64,000 nt of DNA from Phylloscopus collybita (GCA_027886175.1 JAJNNQ010000029.1:4644501-4708500), one strand, 5' to 3'; numbered from the stretch's first letter, positions 47,431 to 60,082 are shown. The notes: generated by a model from the letters alone, not told the origin. Made by a program: numbers and translations.

Positions 47431-50400
47431 TTGACAGGGCTTAACTGGCGTGCTTGCCGGACGATGATAGCATTTTCTTTTTTCTTCAGCTAGCCTTCCC
47501 TCTTAAGGGTCTTGAGCCGGAAACATCTTTGAATATTCGTAGCGGAGGTAGAAATAGTAATGCTAGAAATCAATGCAGGTGTGAAATACCTCCTTCCTGC
47601 TACCCTTCCCTGGAAGGGTCTGACTAGGTGGCCTTCCGTGGTCTGTCGCAGCCCGGGCGGTGACTTGAGACTTCATCATCCTCCTCCTCCTTCCGAGCCG
47701 GCCCTGCGGGAGCCTGCTCCCTGCTTTCCCTCCCCGTGGGCAGAGCTGCGGGGCATTACCGCTGCTCAGGGGACTGATGGCTTTCCAGAAGTTTGTGCCT
47801 CCAGAGGCCTTCCCGCCTCTGCTTGGAAAAGTGTTTCCCCCATTTCTTCAGAAATTTTGGTTCTGCTCTTGGGTACACAGTGGGCACTGTGTTATTGCCT
47901 GCACGCAGGAGGTTTGCCTTGTTTTACCTCACTGGATTCCCTTGTCAGCATGAGGATAGGAGATGGTCAAACTTTCAAAAAATCTTGAATTGACTTTTTT
48001 TTTGATTGGCCTTTCATCTTACATCTTAACAGCACTTTGCTCTTAAAGAACTATTTATAATGAATGTTGAATTTTTTTTCTCCTAGTGGGAGGTCTGCAT
48101 GTTTTACAGTCAAACCATATGTGTAGTTTTGCAGTGGTGGGGAAATGGTAGCAATTTACTGAGTTTCTCATCACATACCTAAGCTTACTGTACTTCGTTT
48201 CATAATCTTCATTTAAGATAAGTGGGTGTCCAATTAATTGCGATCTTAACAAGCTAGTTCATGCTGTATGAGAAAAAAATATCAGCAGCAAAATATAGTC
48301 ATAAAAATAAGTGAGCGGTCTAACTCTTGAGATAGTTCAGGTGTATAAGTTTACTTCTTTAATTTTGTTTTCATACACAGTATTTTCAGTGGTAATACTA
48401 TTATCTAAAAGTACACCTAGGCAACATGTCCAGGTATTCTAGAACATTTTATCAAGTTATTTTTGGTTAGCCAGCTTCTGTCCTTGGGATAAATACCTAC
48501 CTTAAACCTTTAGCTTCTGTTTTGCCACATACCTGTTTAGGAATTTTCTTTAATCAGATAAAGGGCGTTGAGGGTGTTTGGTTATTAGCTTCTTGTAAAG
48601 TAGTCATTTGAAAGAAGATAGACTTCTTGAGCTGAAACATGATTTTAGTGGATAAGTGGTAACAGTGACCCTGTCCTTGGACAGATAATGCAGTTTTAGG
48701 GTTTTCATAGTCTTCTGATCTGTTACTTCTATTTTAAAATGCATTAGAAAAGGAAGACCTGAATTGACTGCCAAATGGTTTTTTCCTGAGGAGGATGAGA
48801 GTGAAGTTGCTGAATGTGCTGTGGTGAAAATGCCCTTCCCTTCCTGTAAAAAGTGTAACTTGATAATTTGGGTAAATAGTGACTCTGTGTCATTCATCCA
48901 AAGTATAGACATTTGAGCAGCAGCTGTTGCTGAATGTTTCAGGGTGTTTTTCCTTTTCTTTTTTTTCCTGCAGTTTGTAAATCCCTCTGAAAAACATATA
49001 GAAAGTTTGTGGTCGGCAATCTTAAGTTCAGTGCACGAACTTTAAATCTCCATTGGAAAAATGTTTGTTTGACCTCTTTTACTTGCAAATTTGAAAAGAA
49101 AAACCACCCTCAGAGAGTGTTGCTGCAGAGGTTGATAAGAAATCTGTATGCTCTGTTTTGTGACATTGTACAGTTCCTTTACCCCTGTGTACAGTCTGTG
49201 CAACTTTGAAAGCAGAAAGGTAGCTGCTGGCTATAGCTGTTTCTCACCATGGGGCTGTGAATAGTGGTACTTGTAAGATCCTGCTGAAAGAACTAACTGG
49301 ATTTATATTTCAAAGATAATCATGACTCTCTATTAACCATTTATAAAATGAAAATCGAAAGGTTTTGATTCATTTTTTTCCTGCCCTCCATTTCCACCCA
49401 TCCAAAAAATGGTCACCTTTTTTTGGAAGACAGGGATCACAAATATTTGCTCTCTGATTCACATTTTTAAGAATTAAAACTTATTTTTCCAATTTCATTT
49501 AATTGTTTGGGGTTTTTTTTTAAATAAACCCCAAGTTTTAGTACCTTTTACTCTGATTTAGTTGTATCTGGGTGTAACTAACTTGTCAATGGAAGTCACA
49601 CATAGGAATTTCATTACAATATCTGAAAAAAAAAAAAAAGGTGATTTCTTCCATTAGCTCACTGGGAGATTGGAGAATAATCTGCAATATGTGGGGATAG
49701 CACCACTGTCTGTCTGAGAGGCTCCCTTGACGGGAAGAGGTTTCCCCATTCTGGTCCAGTCTGGTTGGGATGGGATTGTGTGACCTCTGTGCTGTGCGTT
49801 AGCCCCTACGTCGTTGTTGGGACTTTTTTTAAAAAATAATCTCTTGTCTCTGGTAGCTCTACTTTTTACAGGGTATTTAGTAAGGCTTTGTCCTTACTCA
49901 GAGTTGCAAGTACTCAGACCTCCAAGAAGCTGTGTCTTCACTTTTCGGTGACTGCTTCAGCTGTGGTCAGTCTTTAGATGCTGCTCTGGCTTATACTGAC
50001 TTTGTACCATGCAGTGGCTAGGTGATAGAGGTGGTGTTTGGTAGGCCCGTATGCTGGTTGGGGGTAAGGGAACATTTTTGCTTCTCTGTCTGCTGTGTGT
50101 CTATTGAATTTTTTATCTTTTTTAGTTGCTTTTGCTCGGTAGGTCATAATGAAGTACACAGAGCTGAACTTTGAGAGCAGAGAGACTTGGCTTTCCTTCT
50201 GGGAGTGTGAAATGCACCATTTTGTTTTGTCTTTACCCCTAGTACAGTGTTGGTCTTGAGGCTTGGTTGGCAACATTGTTGCTCATTTGTAGTGGAAGAT
50301 TGCTGGATATCAGATGCCCTACTTCAGCTGAGTAAAAGAAAGAATTTTACTTCTTCCTGGTGGGAAGTAAAAATATGCTGTATGTTAATTTGCTTGAATA

Positions 50401-51730
50401 TCTCAGAGTCTAAAACATCTCCCTCTCAATGAAACACCACTAGGCTGGCAAAACAGAAGGATGAAATCTGCTGTTCAGAAGTCAGGAATTTTACAAATAT
50501 ACTTTTACATCTGCCATGGCCATTGTTGAATTTCATCTTCAGTAAAACTACTTTCTTACTCATAAAATCAGAAATGTATTTTAAATTCAGCTCAAATAAC
50601 TGTGCCAGACCAGATGTTTCCTGGAAACCAGCATGTGCAAACAGATTTTCATGTAAATGTGCTTATTTGAGCTGATCTGCTTACCTCTCCTTCAAAATAT
50701 GTGAGTGTGTGTATCCATGGCAGAAAGTTTTTATTTTTTAAACTGATGAGAGAGGGAGTATCAATATTGCAACTGAGATAAAGTTTTGGGTCTGCAGTAC
50801 ATGAATGGAAGATCCTTCTGTGTCTTTCATGCCTTTCCTCTTCCTTTTGCTTTTCCTTCTGTTCAGTATAAAGTATGTTCCTAATTAATATAAATTATTT
50901 AAGGACCAACAGCACTGGCTTTTTCAGAAAGAGCAGTGTATTGAAGTCAACGTGCTTTAGTGAAATCAGTGCTTACCTTTCTCTTTGTTTTTAACAGCTG
51001 AAAATAGCAGAAGAGGTGCTGATGCTGCCAGATTTGTCTACTATCTAGGTGTATTGGCATTTTTAAATTTGGTTTTGTGCCTGTGCTTTAAGCTACATGG
51101 TGAACTAATCATTTGTTCTTTGAACAATATAGTTTCTTTACCTCTGAAAATTTTTGAGCTAAACAGCTAGTCCCATTTATTTATCTAGTAGATAAATTAC
51201 AGTGCAAGCTGTTACTGCTGATAATGTGAACTATTCTCTCTATTTCTGACAGCTATGAGGAAAATACCAGTTTTTTTATTCAAGTCACACTTGGAATGTA
51301 TCACTGCATGTTGCAGTGCTGATTGTTGTTTTTCCATATGTCACGTGTACCTACTAATACTTTTACAGCAAAGAACAGGGTGCAGATGACTTCATGACAG
51401 ATTCTCACAGACCTTTTTGAAATACAGTATTTTATTTTGGTATGCAAAAGTAAATCAATTCTTTTGTTCTTTCCAAAGATGGCAGGGCTAATCATGCCCT
51501 TTGTGCTCTCATATTTGCTACTTTGGTGATCTGGGGTTCTTAGTTTTCAGGAATCATGTGTAAGACATGGTAGCTCTTACTTCTCAGGTGCTTCTTTTGG
51601 GATGACATTGTAGAAAAATTGTCTGTGCAAGATGTATGGGTTTCTGCAATTCATAGCTTTCTGCTGGAAATTTGTGTGTGTCTCTGTGTGTGTTTTAATC
51701 TACTGCATCTTTATTTTTTGCTTTACACGG

Positions 51731-51786
<56 letters not shown>

Positions 51787-53472
51787 CATGGTTCCTTCCC
51801 ATGCCCTTGCTTCTTAGTGTTGAACTTACCTCATCTGTATGTGGCCTTGTGGGTGTCCAGTGGAGCTGGACACCCTGTGGGTGCCCACTGTGCTGCATGT
51901 ATCCCTTTGCTGCTTAGCTGAGGTTTCCTTTTAGGCAAGAAACTCAAGTCTCAGGTGGTGTACTTTTTTGCATACTTTCTTGGATTGTTTTGTGGTGTGT
52001 GTGTATTTATGAAGAGGCAACATTTTCAGGAAGCTACGTTTTACTCTTATATCCTCTGGATATTCCACCTACATACAAATTAGGAAGCTTTTCAAATGAA
52101 TGCACAGATTTGAAACCTCTGTGAATCTGGCAGTATTATGCACTGTCTGCTGAGAAAAGAGCAGATATAATCTATCTTGACTGCAAAGAGGGAATTTTGC
52201 AGGGAATGCATATGGACACTGGGGCATAGGTGAGCTGTTGCCTGGATGTACAGTAAAATCTGCATTTCAGGTGCGTGCGAAGTGCTGGCATCACATTCTT
52301 CCCCTGTAATTACAGTGTATGCTCACCTGTAAATCCTTGGAGAGTTGCTACCATTTATTAACTTTTAAAACATTGCCATTTGTGCATTGCAACAGTAGGG
52401 AAGAGGTTGCTTTGCTTAAGAGCATGTACCTTGATAGCTTATACAATATATTACTAGTAATGTACCCATTTTAGATTTAGCTAGTGACTTGTGATGCATA
52501 TATTTTTGCTGTCTGCCTGGTCTTCTGTGCTTATTTTTGCTGTCTTTTGTCTGCAGGAGTGCAGAAAGAAAAAAGTTAATCTTAGTTTACTAGGGAGCAA
52601 TCTTCTACAAACTGCTGCCAAGATTCCCAGTGGAGCTTAAGGATTCATAAAGCTAGGTGTCATTAGTCTTATTAAGACCAGATTTTACCATGTCATAAAA
52701 TCAATGCAGCCTATTTCAAAGAGAATTGCAATACCCTTTGCCCCGCCTATCTTTTAAGATGGCCTGTTTCACAGAAATAACAACCCTCAAAGACAACCAG
52801 TAGTATCCCTGGTACTGCTAATTCATTATTTATGTTCTGTAGAAGCAGAGAAAGCAGCTGAGGTTCAGAATGGAGAACACTTGATGCAATGTAGCATTGA
52901 AATCAATGAAGTATCTACTCATATTTATGTTATTTTTAGATTCTCCTTTAAATAATTTGGTTCAATCTGATAAAGATATATTTATTTACAAGCTTGGGAG
53001 CAAGAAGTTAGAATAGTAGTATCCGATGGAATAAGTTGAAACTGTCCAATTTTAGAAATTGAAGTGTGAATTACTCCTCAAACAGCGGGACTAAATTAAT
53101 TTTCTGAGTCAATTAGGTAAAAAGCAATCTGTCCTCTAGCCTAGTGTTGTCTAGGTTGATTTTTGGGTAGATATATGATAAAAGGATGGCTGGTTCTCTT
53201 TATTGCAGATTTGCATTATATTGTTAGGAGTATTCAAGACATCCCCCTTAAGACCATGTGAAGCTTTATGTGCAAGCTGATAGTCTGCGATGACCTTCCT
53301 TTGTCTTTCAGATGGAAATACCTAGACAAGTCAACACTAATACATTTGCCTTCCTTGCTGGGTGTAAGCCTGTCAGCTGACAGCTGTTGCATTATTGTAA
53401 AGAAAGTTATATTGTGAGTATAAGACAGCTGTAGATGGAGATGCAGTATGATGTGCCCTTTTTAATTTGCAG
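47190..53472 (+). other. GOLM1: GOLM1 intron 1
   Basis: It holds the tail of the CpG island, a GC-moderate open frame at 47560-47988 that I do not think is coding, and a pure poly(A) run at 51731-51785. Acceptor-like sites near 48973 and 50998 could mark alternative 5' UTR exons, but nothing confirms them. Confidence 0.5.
51731..51785. repeat. Pure poly(A) run, 55 bp
   Basis: Uninterrupted A in GOLM1 intron 1. The preceding sequence matches no retroposon I recognise. Its exact length may be a sequencing artefact. Confidence 0.95.
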
Positions 53473-56453
53473 GTTTCCATACTTGTTGTGGTTCTTCGGA
53501 TTTGTTCTTTTCTTGAAATGGTAGGACTAGGAAACAGCTGTCGTGGGATGAAGTCTCCACCACTCCTCATGGCTGCACTTGTGGCATGCATAATTGTTTT
53601 GGGTTTCAATTACTGGATTGCAAGTTCTCGCAGCATGGATCTGCAGGTAAGGTTCCTTTTACTCTGCATGTCACTTTGTACAAGTACTTCATACAAGTAA
53701 TAAACACAGTTCACAAGAAGAATGATTCTCCTTCATGTGGCAGGTCAGGAACTTCAGCTTGTTGTAGGAACTTCCACAAATTTTACAGTCGTTGCTTATC
53801 AGTAGTGGGAGAATGGGAGGAATGCCTATTTGTACATGAAAGGAACCCAAAACTTAAACATGCCTGCGTGTGTGATACTTGTTACTTCTGCTCTCACAAA
53901 GCATTCAGCTGTCTTGTGCTGTTTCACATTAAAGATGTGACAAATGCCATCCTCTGTTTTTTGTCCCCTCCCAACCTCCCAAGCACCCCCAACTTCCTTG
54001 CCATTGTGGCAACGGGCAAAGTAGAAAAGGCCTTGGCTTTTGCCAGTGCTGCTCAGCAATAACAAAACAATCTTTATATTATCAACCCTGTGTTAATCAC
54101 AAATTCAAAGCAGAGCCCCGTACCTGTCACTGTGAAGAAAATTAACTCTATCCTAATCAATATAGCATACTCGTATCCGTAGATTTGTCTTGGTAAATGA
54201 CCCATAATATTGTATGCATACTCAGTACAAGGGAATCTGTGTTGTTCAAAAGCAATCTGAATTTGTTTTTCTTAGTGATCTTTCTGGAAAATGACATGCA
54301 TGTCACATGTAATAATTACCTTGTCTGATGATAACTATGTTTTTTGTGGCTGTTGAGCTTGGGTTTTAATTCTTTCTGGAGCATTTGTTCCAGAAATAGG
54401 GTATGTGAGTCAAGTTTGTGGTTTGTGACAATCTCTGCAAGACAGTTTTTTCTTTTTTTTTTTTTTTCCTTGCTCCTTCCTTGCTCCTTCCTTGCTCCTT
54501 CCTTGCTCCTTCCTTGCTCCTTCCTTGCTCCTTCCTTGCTCCTTCCTTGCTCCTTCCTTGCTCCTTCCTTGCTCCTTCCTTGCTCCTTCCTTGCTCCTTC
54601 CTTGCTCCTTCCTTGCTCCTTCCTTGCTCCTTCTTTCCTTTTATTATTGTTTCTAACAAGCTAACCTGAAAACTAACAACATGTTGATTAAACGTGGCTC
54701 ATGAGAGCTCCTTCCCAGTTTATCTGGTGAATTTGTATGCTCTTTGTAACTGAGCCAAATAGTAGCACTGAGTGGACAGCTGAAGGAGTTGAAATACCTG
54801 TTTCACCTCAGAACAGGCACTATTCAAACAGGACATTTGTGTTTGGTCGTGCATGTCTTATGACTTCTGAGACTGTGGTCATCCTTTGCTTTCTCTTTAG
54901 CCAATAGCCTCAGGATGGTGGCTACCAGTGGGCAGTAACTGTGTCAGTACTGCTGAAGTTTTGCTGAAGAGCCACGAAGCAGCTGATAGTGAGAAAAGTA
55001 TGCCACCATCATAGTTTATCTTGGTTTCTATAACCTAGAGGCACGAAGTCCTCTGATATTACTGATATGCTGTACCAACTTTACAGTTAAGTTAGCCTGA
55101 AAACTACTTCATTTCTGCATGGTCACACACTCTGATTTAAATGAAAGCATAGCTGAACATGAATGGAACTTCTGAAGCACTCTGTAGACCTATTTGTTTG
55201 TTGGCAAGACTTTGCAGCTGTTATAACTGAAATGCAATGAGTGCTTTTTCTTGCTATTCCAGCTAAACTCCAAGTAATTTTCTTTTTTTTTTCTTTGCCT
55301 CCTCTCCCCTTTATTGCTTTCTGTGCAGGGTAGGTGGGTCATGATATATGCTACATACTGTGGTATAAGAAGATTTGATACATTTTCTTCGAGTCTTGGA
55401 ACATGCACAGTTTTTATTATATGTAATTTTTAATCCACCTGGAAACACCAGGTCTTTTTTCATATGGGTAGATTCTGTTGATATCCCCACTCCCTGCATG
55501 TTTTTGTATTCCTGGTTGCTGCTGAAGAACGCTTTTAATCCAAAATGTTTAGAAACGAGGTCCTGCAAAACTAAATTGGTACTTACAAAAAAAGGTGGCG
55601 GGGAGGAGGAAAGGATGTGAAAGCATCAGGCTTGATTCCTTAGCTTATGTCTCTGTCTTTGTATGTACAGGATGGGGTGATGTTGAATTTTCTTCTGACT
55701 GTAGCTGCTCTTTGAGCATTTAAGAAGAATGATGATTTTCTGTTTATGCATGAAGTTTTCTCATATGTATCTTTGTGTAATAGCCATATGTGAATTGTTC
55801 ATGTAGAAGTTGTGCAGTGTTGTCCTCCCTCTATGCTTTTCTAGCTCTTCCAGGAAATCAGATTGATTTGAGAGTTGAGTTTTCACACTGAGTTAGTTTA
55901 GGGTCAGCACTGAGAAGTGTAGAGCTGTCAGAATTGTATGGGCTAAGTTTAAAAAATGGTTTGACCTTGTACTTCAGAAAGATTGTAGACTAATATTTTT
56001 GATGCTTATGTTTTGGGGTTTTTTTAAGCTCAAGTACTGAGCTTTTCACTTTTCTTACCTTTAACTGAAATTTTGACAGTCTCTACAAAATATGCACTCC
56101 TGTTAATATACGTTAAACTAGGAAGGTGTATGTGTGTGTGACAAGTATCCCTAGCTGACACAGGACTGTTGTGATATCAGCATTGTTACAGCAGTGAAAT
56201 TTGCTATTCCTTGAATATATTCTGGCAAGGGGGAAGCATTTCTGTTTGCTTTGGCTAATCTCCTCTTTCTCAGGGTCGAGTCATGGATCTGGAAGGCAAA
56301 GTCCGCAGGGCAGCAGCAGAGAGGGGTGCTGTAGAGCAAAAAAAGAATGAATTCCAAGGGGAACTAGAGAAGCAGCGACAGCAGATTGACAAAATCCAGT
56401 CCTTGCACAGCTTTCAGATGGAAAATGCCAACAGAGTACATCAGGAAGAGAAG
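53473..56453 (+). CDS. GOLM1: GOLM1 (GP73) Golgi membrane protein 1, N-terminal two coding exons, partial
   Basis: Type II cis-Golgi membrane protein that cycles through endosomes and is shed after proprotein-convertase cleavage. The coding sequence starts at ATG 53518 and is seen in 53518-53646 and 56274-56453 (103 codons, in frame). Residues 1-13 are the cytoplasmic tail (MVGLGNSCRGMKS), ~14-36 the signal anchor (LLMAALVACIIVLGFNYWIA), and from ~40 on comes a Glu/Lys/Gln-rich lumenal coiled coil (KKNEFQGELEKQ). The match to human GOLM1 is close and gap-free as I remember it. The convertase site reads GKVRR at 51-55 rather than GRVRR. Remaining exons, starting with the AVLVNN region, are not before 64000. 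Confidence 0.96.
53518..53646 (+). CDS. GOLM1: GOLM1 first coding exon, cytoplasmic tail and signal anchor
   Basis: The exon begins at 53473 (acceptor tttgcag), with a 45 nt 5' UTR part before ATG 53518 and donor gtaagg at 53647. There is a second in-frame Met at residue 11. The first is chosen because human GOLM1 starts at the same distance from the membrane segment. Confidence 0.96.
54005..54167 (+). mobile_element. ERVL-type LTR 3'-end fragment
   Basis: AAAAGGCCTTGGCTTTTGCC, GCTGCTCAGCAATAAC and GAAGAAAATTAACTCTATCC align with the central and 3' parts of the LTR fragment at 62722-63145 and extend beyond it. It is decayed; the left limit is approximate. Confidence 0.6.
54468..54633. repeat. 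11-bp minisatellite, about 15 copies
   Basis: Near-perfect tandem array of CCTTGCTCCTT, following a T-rich run. Because 11 is not a multiple of three and the unit has no stop in any frame, all three + frames stay open and encode the same 11-residue repeat (LLLPCSFLAPS). These frames are an arithmetic artefact. Confidence 0.97.
56274..56453 (+). CDS. GOLM1: GOLM1 second coding exon, convertase site and coiled coil
   Basis: Sixty whole codons, acceptor tttctcag and donor gtaggg. It contains MDLEGKVRRAAAERGAVE and the start of the coiled coil, and ends HQEEK. Confidence 0.96.
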
Positions 56454-58762
56454 GTAGGGTTTTTCCTAGCCACAGTTTTCTGTGAGGCAATAATTTACTG
56501 ATTTACTGTGTTCTCTACAACAGAAAGTGATGCTCCTGTGTTGCAGTTTACAATCCATGTTGGCATGGCAGAATGTTTTATGGTTATATGATAATGACAA
56601 TATGGACCTTGAATGGAAGTTTTAGCATTTGTTGTATAGCTTTGAAATACTGAAGCTGCAAGTAACAGCAGTTTTGAAATAAAACTTTTATCCACTCTAT
56701 AAATCATTACTATGCTTGGATTGTCCCTTTACTTTCTTTCCTAAATACTAATGTTTTAGAATCTAAGAAGAAGAGGAAGATGCACCAAGAGATATGTTCC
56801 CAAATATATATGTAAGCATAAATGGTTGACATTTATTTCTAAATGCATTTAGAAATTTTGTGGCATCTTGGCTTTCTGCCTCCAAAACTCAAAAGTATTG
56901 GGAAGATATGAGAAGGTAAGACTTCCACAGGAGTGTTCCTGACAGTTCAACTTTGCCAGGAGAATATATTCCTTTGTGAAGAGTGTGAACGAAGCTACTT
57001 AAATAGCAGTGTGTATGATTCCTACTGTAGTATCTTGCAAACTGGTTTGCTGTGTATTTTCCTTGTGTGGCTGATACCGCTTTGATTGCAGTTGTTAGTC
57101 AGTAATATCACTTTTCTCCCTACTAGGAGGAGGATTTAGGTGAGAACATTCAATTGCTTCTCCCATAGAGTCTCTTGACTGAAGTTTATACATCAGCTTT
57201 CCAGGACTATTAAGTTTGCAGGCTGAACAGACACATCTCATGATGGTAATAGGTACTTTTCAGATAGAAGGTTCACTGTGAGGGAATGGTTTATTCCTCA
57301 AAATGTGCTGCCTGATCAAACTATCACCAGATTAATCTTTGAAGAACTTAGAGGAACGAATATTGAGTAAAAATAAAAGGTAGAATGTGCACATCAATGT
57401 CATATATCATTAATTTATTTTTAAATAATCTTTACCCCAAGTCTTCAAGGAAATAATAAACCAAGTCTTTTTACCTCTTTTGAGACAAATAATTTCCTTG
57501 ATAATTTCTCTCTTCTTTTTGTGTGCAATCTTTGCATATACTTTAAAAAAGGTGAGGTATAAATTGTATATTTTTTTAATGTTTACATTTTTAAAAAAGG
57601 TATCTCAGAATATTCAGACAGGATTCAAGTGAGTAATCAATCTCGTCACTTCTGCCTTCTGTTATTGGGTGTTGCTACTGAAGGTGTGGCATTTCCTTGC
57701 ATTCTGCTTTGGTCCTGCAGAGAGTGAAAACACATGCATGAGTGAAAAAAAAAATTAAAGGTAAGAAAAGGGCAAATGTAAGGGAGTATTATGCTTCCTT
57801 TACATAAACAGATATCACCAGAGTTACTAAAAGGCACTTAAACTGTAAGGGCTGGCCAGAGAGCTTACAGCACAGGCTAGGAAGATGGGCTGATGTTGAG
57901 AGATGGTGAGAGGACCTCATCCAGGCGTTTTAAGGAAGTTTAGTGAGTGAAATGTTGCTTCTGCCAAGCATGATGTGCCTTTTTTTTAACCTTTTTGCTT
58001 CAAATTTCTGGCATCACATGAATGGTAGGTGGCACCACACAATCCACTTTCCTTGTGGTGTTTTTGAGTCTAGAGGACATACAGGACCTGTGGCATCCAT
58101 CCAGGAGAAGTAGTGAAAAGTATTTTAGAGTTATTTCACAGAAATAATACAAGACTTATTTATTGGACATGGGATGTCTGGGGAAGAGTCAAAGTGGCTT
58201 CTAGAAAAGAAAATCTTTCTTCTGAAGTATCTTGGGGTTTTCCTCTGAAAGAGTTGGTGATAAAGGTGAGGGAAACAAGTGAGCACATTCACACCTGGAG
58301 GTTGCAATGGCTTGTAGAGGTATTATGCGGCCATGTGGTAAGACAGTGGTGTTGCAAGGGTGAATGATGGCAAAATGCAGTTTAGAAATACACTGGGTTA
58401 ATTGTTGTACTGTGGGGAGGTCACCAGTGGTCTTTTGGAGTGCAGTGAAAGACACAGAGAGGAGAGCAAAGGTCACCAAAGCTGTGCAGTAATTTTTCTG
58501 CAGGAATTCCGAGTGTGGTTTACAGGCTGGACAAAGGTCAGCAGAGGAGAGCCATCACAGTCATCTCCAGGATTCCAAATTTCCAGGTACAGAAAATGTT
58601 TGGGAGAGACAAGGCAGGGTTGTCCTGCTCACTGATGTGCTTCCAATGCCATCATCAAGTTGTGGTTCAGACTGAGCTGAAGATAGTGCTCTTCATGTAA
58701 TAGGTGATGAAGCTGCAAGTGCGTGGCATCCATAATACCTAGTTACAGTGGGTCTGTGTAGG

Positions 58763-59375
58763 TGTGCTGGTTTGAAAGCAAAACCAGTGAGACTCCCAGT
58801 CAGAGATACAATTTAATAGGAGAAGAGAGGGGAAAAAAAAAGGTAAAATAAAATAAATGGAACAATACAACCTGACACCCTGTTGGTCAGGGTGTTTGAA
58901 GCAGTCCAAAAGTAAGTCCTCCTGGAGTGGCAGATGTGGTTCTGTTGGAGTAGAGATGATCCTGAGAGAGAAAGGTCCAGTGATGGTGAGAAGGGTCCAA
59001 TCGTCCTCCAGGAATTCAGTGGAACCAGATGAGATGTTCTTGTCAAAGCAGTGATTCCGTCTGGTAGCTCTTGTCTCTTCTGGGAGTCTAGTGGATAAAA
59101 TGCTGCTCGTGAGGTCTCAAACCCTGGATTATATACAGGTGGGAATGCTTGGCTCCTCCCCCTGGGCAGAGCATCTCACAGTGGAATTCCTATTCCATCC
59201 TATGAGTCATGCAATGGGTCCTTGATGGCCCATTAAACAGAGATAACTTCTTCCGGGAAGGCATTGTTGGGCTCGTTAACAGAAGATAAGGAAAACACTG
59301 CCCCACCTTGGCTCCAACGGCTCATGGGGACAGAATACATACCTTGGGCACAATTTTACATTGTAACCTAGGACA
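58763..59375 (-). mobile_element. Solo LTR of an avian endogenous retrovirus with perfect 5-bp target duplication
   Basis: The 613 bp element begins TGTGCTGGTTTGAAAGC and ends AACCTAGGACA on the + strand, flanked on both sides by GTAGG (58758-58762 and 59376-59380). On the minus strand it reads TGTCCTAG...CAGCACA with a TATATAA box at 59135-59129, which favours minus orientation. No internal genes are present. The intact duplication and sharp ends indicate a comparatively young insertion. Confidence 0.85.
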
Positions 59376-59653
59376 GTAGGTTAAAAAGCAACTGGATGAC
59401 CTTGGACAAAGACCTAACCCACCAGTATCAAGATGCTTGTTCCAAGTACCAAGTGTTCCTCAGACAGAAGAAGCTGCTGTTTGGAAAACACTGTGCTTTA
59501 AGACTGCATTGGAATTCATTTGGATTTTCAGTGTTAGAGGTGGGATGCTGGGAAAGGTGGATTTTGAGGCCAATCTAGTAGCAATTCCTTCCCCCTAAGT
59601 GGTTTTCCCTCTATCACCCTAAAATGCCATTGTTCAATAAAGGAATAGTCTAT

Positions 59654-59677
59654 GTCTATAGACTATAGTCTATAGAC
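59654..59677. repeat. Perfect 24-bp palindrome
   Basis: GTCTATAGAC occurs on both sides of TATA. The arm is itself a palindrome, so the whole 24 bp equals its reverse complement. A partial extra copy of the unit lies just upstream (TAGTCTAT). Confidence 0.95.
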
Positions 59678-60056
59678 AAAAAAGTCTTGCTTTTTTGAAA
59701 CACCAAGAAGTGATGCCCTAGGAAAGTGGCGCATTGGACTAATTTCCTGTCTTCTGCATTTTTTGACTGGAGAAGAGCACGTGTCTTGCTCAGGAGCCTG
59801 AAATAGTAGGGTGAGCATGTATATGCCTTTGCACCATTTTGCATCAAATTCAAAATTTGCTTTTCTTGTGACACACAAGCAAATATCCTGCAGAGATGGT
59901 GTTGGCTTTCCAACTCTGATTTAAGGGTAGGGGAGAGCTGTGTTGCTAGAAAGCTGTGCGTTTGTCAAAAGAACACATCAGACAAGTTGGCATGGATTCC
60001 TTCACTGTAATTCAGGAATGCCTCTGATGTGGTGACAAGAAAGAGAGGGAAAGCTT

Positions 60057-60082
60057 AATTCTCCTCACGAATGAGGAGAATT
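60057..60082. repeat. Perfect 11-bp inverted repeat with 4-base loop
   Basis: AATTCTCCTCA, then the loop CGAA, then TGAGGAGAATT. Transcribed RNA would form a stable short hairpin capped by a 4-base loop. Confidence 0.95.

Larger units (their letters stand above)
53647..56273 (+). other. GOLM1: GOLM1 intron 2
   Basis: 2.6 kb intron with an LTR 3'-end fragment (54005-54167) and an 11-bp minisatellite (54468-54633). Nothing else was recognised. Confidence 0.7.

Noticed and set aside
47560..47988. 142-codon + strand open frame in GOLM1 intron 1
   Set aside because: Lies in GC-moderate sequence after the CpG island, is not recognisable as any protein, and has no exon boundaries that would join it to GOLM1.
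50998..51047. Possible alternative exon after a good-looking acceptor in GOLM1 intron 1
   Set aside because: Only a polypyrimidine-AG signal supports it; such sites are common by chance in 6 kb of intron.
54344..54669. Repetitive 'protein' of LLLPCSFLAPS units
   Set aside because: An 11-bp tandem repeat read in any frame gives an 11-residue repeat; not a gene.
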